A stretch of 64,000 nt of DNA from Mesorhizobium qingshengii. GTDB taxonomy: Bacteria; Pseudomonadota; Alphaproteobacteria; Rhizobiales; Rhizobiaceae. Numbering within the stretch: the stretch's first letter is position 1; each line of letters starts with the position of its first letter. The stretch covers positions 248,001-312,000 of the forward strand of contig NZ_FMXM01000003.1 of NCBI RefSeq assembly GCF_900103325.1. Reading direction: 5' to 3'. The notes under the pieces are model-generated. The model saw nothing but the letters and a program-made list of their open reading frames with translations, did not search any database and had not been told where the DNA came from. Of the stretch, positions 41,286-49,703 are shown in pieces. The position numbers were made by a program, and so were the translations under genes.

Positions 41286-42521
41286 ATGCGATTTGATCTG
41301 CTGATAAAGGGCGGCCGCGTCATCGACCCGGCCACGGGTCTTGACGGGCAGCGCGATGTTGGCATCGCCAATGGCCGTGTTGCGGCGATCGAAGCCGCGA
41401 TCGATGCCGAACACGCCACGCAGGTCATCGATGCGAGAGACTGCATCGTCACGCCTGGCCTGGTCGACCTGCACAGCCACGTCTACTGGGGCGGCACCTC
41501 GCTTGGCGTCGACGCCGACCGCCTTGCCGCCAAGAGCGGCACCACCACCTTCATCGATGCGGGCAGTGCGGGCGCGGGCAATTTCCTCGGCTTTCGCCGC
41601 CATGTCATCGAGCGCTCGAAGGTGCGCATCCTCGCCTATGTCAACATTTCCTTTGCCGGCATCTTCGGCTTCTCGCAGACGGTGTCGGTCGGCGAGTGCA
41701 GCGATCTGAGGCTCTGCGATCCGCGCGAGGTCGTCGCCGCGGTGCGCGAGCACGCCGACGTGGTCGTCGGCGTGAAAGTTCGCTCCGGGCGCCATGCCGG
41801 CGGCACCAGCGGCATCGCCCCCGTCGATCTCGCGCTGGAGGCGGCGGACAAGGCCGGCTTGCCGTTGATGGCGCATATCGACGAGCCGCCGCCGGGCCGC
41901 TCGGAAGTGTTGCCGCGCCTGCGCAAGGGCGACATTCTCACCCACTGCTTTCGCCCCTTTCCCAACGCGCCGGTGTTTGCCTCCGGCGCGGTCAGGCCCG
42001 ACATGCGGCTGGCGCGCGAACGCGGCGTCATCTTCGACCTCGGCCATGGCATGGGTTCGTTCGATTTCGCGGTCGCCCGGGCGATGCTCGAGGAAGGGCT
42101 GGCGCCCGACGTGATCAGCAGCGACGTGCATCTCTACTGCGTCGACGGGCCGGCCTTTGACATCCTGGTCTGCATGTCGAAACTGCTGGCGCTCGGCATG
42201 CCGCTGGTCGAGGTCCTGCGTGCGGCGACGCAGCGTCCGGCGCAGGCGATCGCCCGGCCTGATTTGGGCACGCTGGCGGTCGGCACGGTTGGCGACGTCG
42301 CCGTGCTTCGGCAGCGCCCGGGCCGCTTCACCTTTGTCGACGCGGTCGGCGCATCGCTGGTCGCCGACCAGAGGCTGGTCTCGGAAGGCATCGTCATCGG
42401 CGGCACCTGGTGGCCGAACGAGGCGGTGAACGACGTCAGCGAGACCGAGCGTTTCGAGGCGCCAGCCCGGCACACGCATGTCGATATCGCGGCCAGGCAC
42501 TTTGGCCACAGCCACGATTGA
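41286..42521 (+). CDS. amidohydrolase/deacetylase-family metallohydrolase
   Basis: A 411-residue amidohydrolase-superfamily enzyme. Metal ligands visible: GLVDLHSHVYWGG (HxH after strand 1), the candidate bridging Lys in VVGVKVRSGRH, MAHIDEPP, ILTHCFRP, and the Asp of ISSDVHLYC. The start MRFDLLIKGGRVIDPATG is the usual composite-domain beginning. The closest groups are the dihydroorotase-like amidohydrolase/deacetylase proteins; the natural substrate is unknown. Paired with the RidA gene upstream. Confidence 0.85.
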   Translation: MRFDLLIKGGRVIDPATGLDGQRDVGIANGRVAAIEAAIDAEHATQVIDARDCIVTPGLVDLHSHVYWGGTSLGVDADRLAAKSGTTTFIDAGSAGAGNFLGFRRHVIERSKVRILAYVNISFAGIFGFSQTVSVGECSDLRLCDPREVVAAVREHADVVVGVKVRSGRHAGGTSGIAPVDLALEAADKAGLPLMAHIDEPPPGRSEVLPRLRKGDILTHCFRPFPNAPVFASGAVRPDMRLARERGVIFDLGHGMGSFDFAVARAMLEEGLAPDVISSDVHLYCVDGPAFDILVCMSKLLALGMPLVEVLRAATQRPAQAIARPDLGTLAVGTVGDVAVLRQRPGRFTFVDAVGASLVADQRLVSEGIVIGGTWWPNEAVNDVSETERFEAPARHTHVDIAARHFGHSHD

Positions 42522-42538
42522 GCCGCGAGGCCGGTTGG

Positions 42539-43150
42539 TCAGTGAGCGGTTGAAGGACTATCGGGCGGGCACGCCGCATCCAGCGCGTTGACGAAACTCT
42601 CGGCGTCCACAGTCGTCAAAACCCCGACGCGCTCGCGGATCAGATCGTCGCTCCAGTTCCACCACTGCAAGGCCTGCAGGCGCTCGATGACCTCGGGCGC
42701 GAATCTGTATCGGATGACACGAGCGGGATTGCCGACCGCGATGGCATAAGGCGGGATGTCCCTGGTGACGATGCTGCCCGCCCCGATGACCGCGCCGTTG
42801 CCGATCGTGACACCGCTAAGGACAATGCAGCGGGCACCAAACCATACGTCATGGCCGACCGTGATTGGCCCCTTGCTGAAGGTTTCAGCGCCATTGCGAA
42901 TCTTTCCGTCGACGATTCGAAGCGGATAAGTGGTCGCCGTATCGACGCGGTGCTCGGCCGCGCCGACAAAAAGCACGTCCGGGCCAATCGAGCAGAACGA
43001 ACCAATGCGTATTGGCGATCTCTTGCGCGGACCCCAAAACGAGCTCTTCCCAAGGCCATAGGTATGGCGACCAACCTCGACGCCAGGCAGTGGCGGTAAA
43101 GGGTTCTTTTTCAGCCCCAGTTTTATGCGAAGCCCTCTAAGTAGTCCCAT
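42539..43150 (-). CDS. CatB-type xenobiotic/antibiotic acetyltransferase (hexapeptide repeat)
   Basis: A 203-residue left-handed beta-helix acetyltransferase. Hexapeptide repeats are visible from [15 protein letters not shown] through [45 protein letters not shown], the hallmark of the CatB/Vat group; the usual catalytic His lies in [14 protein letters not shown]. Members acetylate chloramphenicol, sugars or polysaccharide units with acetyl-CoA. In a soil bacterium a sugar substrate is as likely as an antibiotic. Start ATG 43150 has GGGGGAA upstream. It stands alone between unrelated genes. Confidence 0.8.
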   Translation of the reverse strand: MGLLRGLRIKLGLKKNPLPPLPGVEVGRHTYGLGKSSFWGPRKRSPIRIGSFCSIGPDVLFVGAAEHRVDTATTYPLRIVDGKIRNGAETFSKGPITVGHDVWFGARCIVLSGVTIGNGAVIGAGSIVTRDIPPYAIAVGNPARVIRYRFAPEVIERLQALQWWNWSDDLIRERVGVLTTVDAESFVNALDAACPPDSPSTAH

Positions 43151-43421
43151 CTGGTTCGATTCCCCCCGTTGCCACGCAAGCAACAGATACTCATTGCACC
43201 CCAATAGTTCTCAAGCAACTTCGATCTCTGGTCTGGCCCAAGATGATGCCACTGACTGACAATGGTAAAGAAGGTGGGCTCGGAAACTTCGACAAACGGC
43301 TCATGTATTCGACGGAAGCCGATTGGCCGGGAAAGCGACCGCGTCGCGCGCTACCCCATGGAATCCGGGTCTGGTCTGCCTCCGGCGTTGTCCCCGCTAC
43401 TCGGTTTGGACTTCAAGGCCG

Positions 43422-45242
43422 TCAAATCTGGCGTGGTGAGGCGCGAGATGTCTCGGTGCTGGAATTGCTCGGCTTCCCGTAAACCGGCGTTGCGATGCCT
43501 TCCATCCGCGCTTTGATCTGCAGCGCCACATATTTCGAATAGAAGCGCGACAGCGCCAGATTGCCGCCGTGGAACCACAACGCTTCCTGCGCTGTCGGCT
43601 TCCACATGTTGCGCAGTTCGCCTTGCCATGGTCCGGGGTCGCCTTTCACGCCCGAGCCGAGGCCCCAGCACGGGCCGACCTTGTCGGCGACCTCGCGCGA
43701 GACGATTTGCGCCACCGTCTCGTTCATAGACTGATAGCCGGTGCAGGCGATGATCGCGTCGGCGGCCAGTTCGCTGCCGTCCTCGAAAAGGATGCCTGTC
43801 GGCGTCAGCGACTTGATGGCGACGCCGCTGCGGACGCCGATCTCGCCGTCGATGATCAGATCGGAAGCGCCGACATCGATGTAGTAGCCCGAGCCTGTGC
43901 GATAGGCCTTCATCAAGAGGCCGGTCTCGTCGTCGCCGAAATCGATGGCGAAGCCGGCGGCGCGCAAGCGATCATAGAAAGCGGCGTCGCGCTTCTTGAT
44001 CACCTCGTAAAGCGCCCGCTGACCCTTGGGTACCAGCGCGAAGGGGGTCGAGGCGACGATCATGTCGGCCTTCTCGGTGGTGATGCCGCGCGCCAGCGCG
44101 TTTTCCGAAAAAATCTCGAAGCCGACTTCCATCAGCGTGTCGGACTTGACCACCGTGGTCGGCGAGCGCTGGATCATCGTCACCTTCGCGCCGCTTTCCC
44201 ACAGGTCGACGCAGACGTCATGCCCCGAACTTGCCGCGCCGATGACGGCAACGCGTTTGTCGCGAAATTTCTCGCCGCTGGAATACTGGCTGGAATGCAG
44301 CAACTCGCCCTTGAACGTTTCGGCGCCGGCCAAGTCGATCCGCCGCGGCGGGCCATAGGCGCCGGTGGCAAAGACAATGTGCTTCGGCTTCAGCGTGATG
44401 TGCCGACCAACGCGGTCGACGACCACGGTCCAGACCTTCTCGGTCTCGTCATAGGAAGCGCTGAGGCATTTGGTGGCGACCCAGTAGTTGAGCTCCATGA
44501 CGCGCGTGTACATTTCCAGCCAGTCGCCCATCTTGTCCTTGGGCGTGAACACCGGCCAGTTTTCCGGAAACGGAATGTAGGGTAGATGGTCGTACCAGAC
44601 CGGGTCGTGCAGAACGAGCGAGCGGTAGCGGTTGCGCCAGGAATCGCCCGGGCGCGCATTCTTCTCGATGATGATGGTGGGCACGCCGAGTTGCCGGAGC
44701 CGGGCGCCGAGCATGATGCCGCCCTGGCCGCCGCCGATGACGAGGCAATAGGGTTGCTCGCCGGCGCCGAGTTCGCGCGTCTCGCGCGCCCGCGCTTCAG
44801 ACCAGGTCTCGCGCTCGGGGTCGGCCTTGTGGCGCACGCCGAGCGGCCGCGCCGGGCCCTTGCGCTCCTCGAACCCCTTGAGCTCGGTCATCGCCGTGAA
44901 CAGCGTCTGACAGCGTCCGTCGCGCAGCCGCATGACGCCCTGCCCTGTAGCCACCGCGGTTTCGAAGCTGAACCAGGCTTCGATGGTGCCCTCGTCCGAG
45001 GTCGCCTCGCCGGTCAGCCGCCATGCAGTCGGTTTCGTCGTCGGCAGCGTCGTCCGCAGCATGTCGGCGATCGCCTCGCGGCCTTCCATCGTCTTGACGT
45101 TCCAGGTGAAGGCCAGAAGGTCACGCCAGTAGCAGTCATCGACGAACAGGTTGCCCGCCGCGGCGAAGTCGCCGGCCGCGAGTGCCTGCGCCAGGGAGTC
45201 GAACCATGCGGCGGCTTGTTTCGTCGGTGCTATTTCGAGCAT
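43422..45242 (-). CDS. FAD/NAD(P)-dependent monooxygenase-like oxidoreductase with N-terminal NTF2-like domain
   Basis: A 606-residue protein. Residues ~1-130 form a SnoaL/NTF2-like domain (LAAGDFAAAGNLFVDDCYWRDLLAF); the rest is a flavin-containing monooxygenase-type core with FAD motif VIGGGQGGIMLGARLRQLG, the FMO-like segment FATGAYGPPRRI, and NADP motif AVIGAASSGHDVCVDL. Such proteins oxidise amines, ketones or carboxylates. Start ATG 45242 has GAGGGA just upstream. A truncated repeat and the RpiR gene lie behind its start; no pathway partner is evident. Confidence 0.82.
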   Translation of the reverse strand: MLEIAPTKQAAAWFDSLAQALAAGDFAAAGNLFVDDCYWRDLLAFTWNVKTMEGREAIADMLRTTLPTTKPTAWRLTGEATSDEGTIEAWFSFETAVATGQGVMRLRDGRCQTLFTAMTELKGFEERKGPARPLGVRHKADPERETWSEARARETRELGAGEQPYCLVIGGGQGGIMLGARLRQLGVPTIIIEKNARPGDSWRNRYRSLVLHDPVWYDHLPYIPFPENWPVFTPKDKMGDWLEMYTRVMELNYWVATKCLSASYDETEKVWTVVVDRVGRHITLKPKHIVFATGAYGPPRRIDLAGAETFKGELLHSSQYSSGEKFRDKRVAVIGAASSGHDVCVDLWESGAKVTMIQRSPTTVVKSDTLMEVGFEIFSENALARGITTEKADMIVASTPFALVPKGQRALYEVIKKRDAAFYDRLRAAGFAIDFGDDETGLLMKAYRTGSGYYIDVGASDLIIDGEIGVRSGVAIKSLTPTGILFEDGSELAADAIIACTGYQSMNETVAQIVSREVADKVGPCWGLGSGVKGDPGPWQGELRNMWKPTAQEALWFHGGNLALSRFYSKYVALQIKARMEGIATPVYGKPSNSSTETSRASPRQI

Positions 45243-45298
45243 TTCTTCCCTCTTGCTGCGTGCGCCCAATCTGAATTGGGATGGTAATTGTCGAAACC

Positions 45299-45357
45299 CG
45301 GCGCTGCCCCTCATCCGCCTGCCGGCACCTTCTCCCGTGAACGGGGAGAAGAGGCTA
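45299..45357. repeat. half of a palindromic repeat (family A, copy 4, truncated)
   Basis: Left arm CGGCGCTGCCCCTCATCCGC...CTGCCGGCACC and inner hairpin CTTCTCCCG-TGAA-CGGGGAGAAG only; the right arm is missing. The repeat runs into the TAG stop codon of the RpiR-type gene (45355-45357). Confidence 0.7.
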
Positions 45358-46299
45358 ATCCCCGAGCGGCTCCATCTCCTTGCCGGTGCGGTGGATCTGG
45401 GCGTTGTACTTGATGCGGCGCACTGTCTCGCGCGCCGAGCCGTCGAGCCTGTAGGCGGAAGCCACCGCCATAAGGTCGATCGCGGCCAGGAAGGCGAAGC
45501 GCGACGCCGTCGGCTTCAGCGTGTCTGGATATTCGGGCACCGCCACCGTCAGCCTGACGTCGCAGACACGCGCGAGTTCGGTGTCGGGCGTCGTCACGCC
45601 GATCGCATTGGCGCGGTAGTGCTTGGCGAGTTCCACCGCCTCGATCACCTCGCGCGTGCGCCCCGTCGCCGAAATGGCGATCACCAGGTCGCCGGGTTTC
45701 AGGGTCGATGCGGTCATCCGCATCAGATAGGGGTCGCACTGGGCGCTGACGGTGATGCCGTAGCGAAACAGCCGGTACTGGGTTTCCTGCGCCAGCGCAG
45801 AGGAGCTGCCGCCGAGGCCGAAAACGGTGACCTGGCGTGCCTTGGCGATCAGCTCGGCCGCCTTCTGCAGCTGTCCCGGGTCGAGCTGGCGTTCGGCCTC
45901 CTGCAGGGCCCGGCGCGCTTCGCCGAACACGGCATTCCAGAACGGCATACCGTTGTCGCCGCTGGTGACGGGTGGCTTGCTGAGGTAGAGCGCGCCGACG
46001 ACCAGACTCTGCGCCAGCTTCAGCTTGAAGTCGCGCACGCCCTCACAGCCGATGGCGCGGCAGAACCGGGTCACCGTCGGCTCGCTGACCCCGGCGCGCT
46101 GGGCAAGTGCGGCATTGGAAGCGTCGACCGCGTATTTGACATCGTCGAGCACGACATCGGCGACGCGGCGCTCAGCCGGGCGCAAGTCGCTGTAGGAATC
46201 CTTGACCAGCGAGATGATGTCGGGAATGCGCCGGACAGGCTCGCGTTCCTCGGCATCGCCACTCGAGAGCCGCCGGTCCTGGCTGTCAGCTTCGGTCAT
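45355..46299 (-). CDS. MurR/RpiR-family transcriptional regulator
   Basis: A 314-residue regulator: N-terminal HTH_6 domain (LRPAERRVADVVLDDVKYAVDASNAALAQRAGVSEPTVTRFCRAIG) and C-terminal SIS sugar-phosphate-binding domain (VTVFGLGGSSSALAQETQYRLFRYG, VIAISATGRTREVIEAVELAK). The family senses phosphosugars and controls sugar catabolism; the HexR group is the nearest by layout. No sugar genes are adjacent, so targets may be remote. A truncated palindromic repeat forms its 3' end. Confidence 0.88.
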   Translation of the reverse strand: MTEADSQDRRLSSGDAEEREPVRRIPDIISLVKDSYSDLRPAERRVADVVLDDVKYAVDASNAALAQRAGVSEPTVTRFCRAIGCEGVRDFKLKLAQSLVVGALYLSKPPVTSGDNGMPFWNAVFGEARRALQEAERQLDPGQLQKAAELIAKARQVTVFGLGGSSSALAQETQYRLFRYGITVSAQCDPYLMRMTASTLKPGDLVIAISATGRTREVIEAVELAKHYRANAIGVTTPDTELARVCDVRLTVAVPEYPDTLKPTASRFAFLAAIDLMAVASAYRLDGSARETVRRIKYNAQIHRTGKEMEPLGD

Positions 46300-46466
46300 G
46301 AAGTCAAGTCTTTCCCTGGGTTGCGAAGCTGACTTCTTACCATGGTTGCACGCTGTCGTTCCATGCGTTCGGGCACGCCACAACTGCCGTGTGTCGCCTA
46401 TGCATATCGCCCTCGCCGCTTGTCTCTCACGCCTGCAAGGTCTCGTCCCACCGCTGAGTGCGTAGG

Positions 46467-47711
46467 CTATCCGATCGTTTCCAGCCGCCTCGGCAGGCGG
46501 TTCATGGCAATGGGCCCATCCGGCGTGATCAGGAACTGGTCCTCCAGATTGAAGCTGGCGAGACCGTCGATGTAGAGCGGGATCTCGAAGGCCAGCACCA
46601 TTCCGGCCTCGGCCACGACCTCGCTGTCGGCCGAGATGAAAGGCCATTGCTCGGAGAATACCGATTGGCCGACGCCGTGGCCGAAATGACCGCGGCGATA
46701 CGAACGCAGGCCCTGCCGTGCCAGGCTCTCGGTCGCCACGCGATGCACATGGGCGAGCGAGGTTCCGGGGACGAGCGTGGCCAATCCGTCCTCGAAGGCC
46801 CGTTCGGCGATCGCATGCAGTTCCGCCTGCTCGGCGGATGGCGGCCCGAAGGTGAAGTTGCGCGACATGTCGGAAGCGTAGCCGCCGACGGTGCAGACCA
46901 TGTCGCACTTCAGCGGATCTCCGGGCATTGCCTTGGCATCGGCGCCCTTGGCCGGGGCGCCGAGCGTTACATATTCAGCGGTGACCACCGGATGCGAAAG
47001 CCCGGCCGCGGCGGTGGCGACGCCTTCGCGGTAGAGGGCAATGAGATCGGCCTGGCGCATGCCGGCCATGGCATCCACCTGCAGCCGCTCCAATCCGGCT
47101 TCCGACAGGATGATGCCTTGCTGCAGCAGGTCGATCTCGCCTTGCGACTTGATCGCCCGCAACCTGTCGAGGACCGGCGAGCCGTCGACCATCGGGCAGG
47201 CCGGCAACATCGCCTGCATGACCGGAAAATCCGCGGCGGCAATGAAATCGAGATCGACGCCGATCGTCGCGCGGTCGAGCCCGAACCCGGCAAGGATCTG
47301 CTTCAGCTGGTGGACGGAATTGGCGAGCTCGAACGTCGCCGGCCGGGAAAAGTCCGGCGCGCGGCCGGACGAGGCCAGACCGGCCTCTATGCGTTGCGCC
47401 AGCCCTTGTCCGGATGTCGAGGCGTCGAGCGTCGCAGATTCGATCCAGATCGGGTGGCCACGAACGACAGCGTCCGGCAGGGCTCGCTGCAGCTGCGTCG
47501 CGTTGAAATCCGCCGCCACGACACCGATCGGCAGGTCTTGCCGGGCCGGGATGACGACGAAGCCGGCGCCCGCGCGCCGGAACAGGCCCGCCGGGCCGAT
47601 CGACACGCCGGTCGCATAGTGGAATGCCTCGGGCGCGCACAGCACCAGCGCATCGATGTTGGCGCGTTCCATCAAATGCGTCGCGCGCTGGCGGTCGACA
47701 AAGCCCGTCAT
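46467..47711 (-). CDS. M24-family Xaa-Pro peptidase / creatinase-like protein
   Basis: A 414-residue pita-bread metallopeptidase. The N-terminal creatinase domain (~1-155) is followed by the M24 catalytic domain with expected metal-ligand regions: CDMVCTVGGYASDMSRNF, GHFGHGVGQSVFSEQ, MVLAFEIPLYI and FNLEDQFLIT. Start ATG 47711 has GGAGAG upstream. Substrates in this group include X-Pro dipeptides and small N-methyl compounds; the ligand Asp in the first motif looks partly replaced (CTVG), so specificity is open. Convergent/divergent neighbours are unrelated. Confidence 0.82.
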   Translation of the reverse strand: MTGFVDRQRATHLMERANIDALVLCAPEAFHYATGVSIGPAGLFRRAGAGFVVIPARQDLPIGVVAADFNATQLQRALPDAVVRGHPIWIESATLDASTSGQGLAQRIEAGLASSGRAPDFSRPATFELANSVHQLKQILAGFGLDRATIGVDLDFIAAADFPVMQAMLPACPMVDGSPVLDRLRAIKSQGEIDLLQQGIILSEAGLERLQVDAMAGMRQADLIALYREGVATAAAGLSHPVVTAEYVTLGAPAKGADAKAMPGDPLKCDMVCTVGGYASDMSRNFTFGPPSAEQAELHAIAERAFEDGLATLVPGTSLAHVHRVATESLARQGLRSYRRGHFGHGVGQSVFSEQWPFISADSEVVAEAGMVLAFEIPLYIDGLASFNLEDQFLITPDGPIAMNRLPRRLETIG

Positions 47712-47905
47712 GGATCTCTCCGGATGTCCGAAGCGGCAACGGAGCATTCCGGGGATCGACGATCAAGTGGCAAATACCGGCAAGCGGTAACCTGCCGGCG
47801 CGCAGTGATTTCACAGGGCCCGAGCGGCGAAGGAAAGGCTCCAAGTCTTTGCCAGGTCATGGAGCATGCTATGCATGGAAGGCTCCCAAGGATCGCGATC
47901 TGCTA

Positions 47906-48637
47906 ATGCCCTCACTCAAGCAACTTATCAAAAAGCCGATTTATGCACTCAGTTCGCGCTTGGCGACCAGCAAGCTGGAACGGGTGGTTCGAGAAATTGA
48001 AAATGCGAAAAGGGAGGAGCTTTCACGCAGCACGTTTCTCGAGGCGAAAATCCGCCAGATCGGCCTGCGCTACGACCGGCGCGGGCTGTATGGCGAGGAT
48101 GTCAAGGACATGAATTTCCACGCGCCCGGTTTGTGGCAGATTCCGAGGCAACTGGCGGAGGCCATGGTGCTCGTGGCCAGCCAACCGATCGACAGCTTTC
48201 TTGAAGTGGGAACTTGCGACGGATTTACCTTTTCATTCATGGCGGCATGTCTGTCGAGGCTCAATCCCGGCCTGAAAGCGACGACCGTTGACATTGCTTC
48301 CACCCTTCCGACCTCCGCGCGCATCGCCTTCAAGGCACCCGTCGCGTTTCTTGCCGGCAAGACGTCGGACGCGTTCGCCGATGAAGTATTTGATCTCGTT
48401 CTTATCGATGGACACCACTCCTACGAATGGGTTGCCCGCGACTACCAGAATGTCGGTCGGCAGGCGCGCCTCTGCATGTTTCACGATATCAACGATCGAT
48501 TTTGTGGAGACGATGCGGTCCCGAAATTCTGGAGGGAGCTAAAGATCGAGGAATTGGGACGCGCCGATTTCCACGAATTTTTGTTCCACTCCAATTCCGA
48601 CAGAGTCATGGGAATCGGCATTCGGATCAAACGCTGA
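47906..48637 (+). CDS. class I SAM-dependent methyltransferase (cephalosporin hydroxylase/macrocin-O-type)
   Basis: A 243-residue protein with a helical N-terminal region (SKLERVVREIENAKREELS) and a Rossmann-type methyltransferase domain: motif I region SFLEVGTCDGFTFSFMAACL, acidic residue in TTVDIA, and FDLVLIDGHHSYEWVARDY with the DGxH pattern of Methyltransf_24 proteins, which often modify sugars or small molecules. Codon use is less GC-biased than in nearby core genes, hinting at transfer. It lies just outside the tRNA-bordered island. Confidence 0.7.
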   Translation: MPSLKQLIKKPIYALSSRLATSKLERVVREIENAKREELSRSTFLEAKIRQIGLRYDRRGLYGEDVKDMNFHAPGLWQIPRQLAEAMVLVASQPIDSFLEVGTCDGFTFSFMAACLSRLNPGLKATTVDIASTLPTSARIAFKAPVAFLAGKTSDAFADEVFDLVLIDGHHSYEWVARDYQNVGRQARLCMFHDINDRFCGDDAVPKFWRELKIEELGRADFHEFLFHSNSDRVMGIGIRIKR

Positions 48638-48691
48638 ACAACCGCACCACGCGGCTGGGCGACAAGGCAGCGCCATCGCCTCAAAGCAAAA

Positions 48692-48711
48692 CGGCCGCCC
48701 GAAGGCGGCCG
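48692..48711 (-). terminator. terminator of the tRNA-Gly locus
   Basis: CGGCCGCC-CGAA-GGCGGCCG; on the minus strand it is followed by TTTTGC. It lies just 3' of the tRNA-Gly remnant and would end the tRNA transcript; it may also halt the methyltransferase transcript on the + strand. Confidence 0.65.
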
Positions 48712-48740
48712 ATTTCGATGCTTGATTCCCTAGAGGAAAC

Positions 48741-48787
48741 TGGAGCGGGTGAAGCGATTCGAACGCTCGACCCCAACCTTGGCAAGG
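48741..48787 (-). other. 3' end of tRNA-Gly(GCC): left attachment site (attL) of the island
   Basis: On the minus strand this reads as the anticodon loop TTGCCAA, anticodon-stem half, variable loop, T-arm (GAGCG-TTCGAAT-CGCTT-like) and acceptor 3' strand CCCGCTCCA. The 5' half of the tRNA is absent: beyond 48787 the sequence departs completely from any tRNA-Gly. A 3' remnant of this kind is the classical scar of integrase-mediated insertion; the restored full tRNA should lie at the other end of the element, outside the window. Confidence 0.8.
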
Positions 48788-48959
48788 GACAGATTATGCC
48801 GTCTAAGGGGTTCACTGCAGTACGCTCTATGCCCACCCAATGCGCGTCAGAACGCGATCTCTGGCCATTGCCGTTTTCAACTCGGAACAAATCCGATGGA
48901 CCCTGACGAAATTTCGTGCACGCTAGAAACCGTAACCGTGAGGTGACCTCGAAGCATTG

Positions 48960-49583
48960 CTAGAGCCGTGTCAAGCTGGTTTGTGTGCTCTCACGGTCGC
49001 GTATGCTACGAGGTGCGATCTGGTTGAATCGCGCCAAAAAAGATTCCGCTGCGTCGTAGGGGCCCAGGGGGACGATTTCTAAGTCAAATGGTTGTGCGTC
49101 ATCGTCTTCGGCCCAGCGCCGGCCGTCCCAATTCATGAGATCACGGCGCTCGGTTGCCCATAGTCGTACATCGTAGGCTTTGATAAGTGCGTGGTCGACG
49201 TCCACCACCCCGAACGCCGTCATTATGGCGTTGGAGCAGCGCTTTTCGATCTGACGGTAGTCGGATAGTTTGGACTTGAGCGGCGTGTTCAAGTCACCAC
49301 AGACGGTCTCGCCACTTTCATGCATTAGCGCAGCATAAGCCTGCGACTCCGGAACGAGCCGGCTCATTATCTCGCAGTGTTGAGCAACTGAGTAGAAAAC
49401 TCGCTTGCCGGTCCGCCTACTTACGCATTGACCTGAAAATCTTGTGGTGAATGCCAGACTGTACGCGAAATCTGAGAGGGTGACGCGGCTGTTTTCCGGG
49501 TCGTCGTAGTCGAAAAAATTGCCTGAACCCAGCAGGATGGTGGGCCCGATTGAGGTTCGGATGCTGTTACCTTTTGTCGCCAT
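48960..49583 (-). CDS. HD-domain phosphohydrolase, DatZ/YfbR-like (HE variant)
   Basis: A 207-residue HD-superfamily protein. Metal-site residues in order: His69 (FYSVAQHC), His88-Glu89 in ALMHESGETVCGD where most relatives have HD, then a GDLNTPLK segment, and Asp138 followed by ATERRDLM. The layout matches small dNTP or dNMP hydrolases (YfbR, and the dATP triphosphohydrolase DatZ of phages with 2-aminoadenine DNA). ATG 49583 was chosen over an upstream TTG. It is divergent from the PurZ-like gene across a 120-base shared promoter region. Substrate is not shown; Glu for Asp could keep or weaken metal binding. Confidence 0.7.
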   Translation of the reverse strand: MATKGNSIRTSIGPTILLGSGNFFDYDDPENSRVTLSDFAYSLAFTTRFSGQCVSRRTGKRVFYSVAQHCEIMSRLVPESQAYAALMHESGETVCGDLNTPLKSKLSDYRQIEKRCSNAIMTAFGVVDVDHALIKAYDVRLWATERRDLMNWDGRRWAEDDDAQPFDLEIVPLGPYDAAESFLARFNQIAPRSIRDRESTQTSLTRL

Positions 49584-49703
49584 GCTGCAAGTGTATAGCA
49601 ACGAGCCGATCCCTAGTAACCTCCTGTGGCTTCTAAAATCCGGCCGGCCTTTCCGGTGGCTGGCGATTCAGCTAGAACCCGGCGAGAGCAAGTGGAGAAT
49701 CCT

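Noticed and set aside
43151..43421. Possible gene fragment between the acetyltransferase and the monooxygenase
   Set aside because: Short frames on both strands lack start signals and recognisable motifs.
48741..48815. A complete tRNA gene at the island border
   Set aside because: The 5' half does not fit: no D-arm or acceptor 5' strand pairs with the 3' part, so only a remnant is called.
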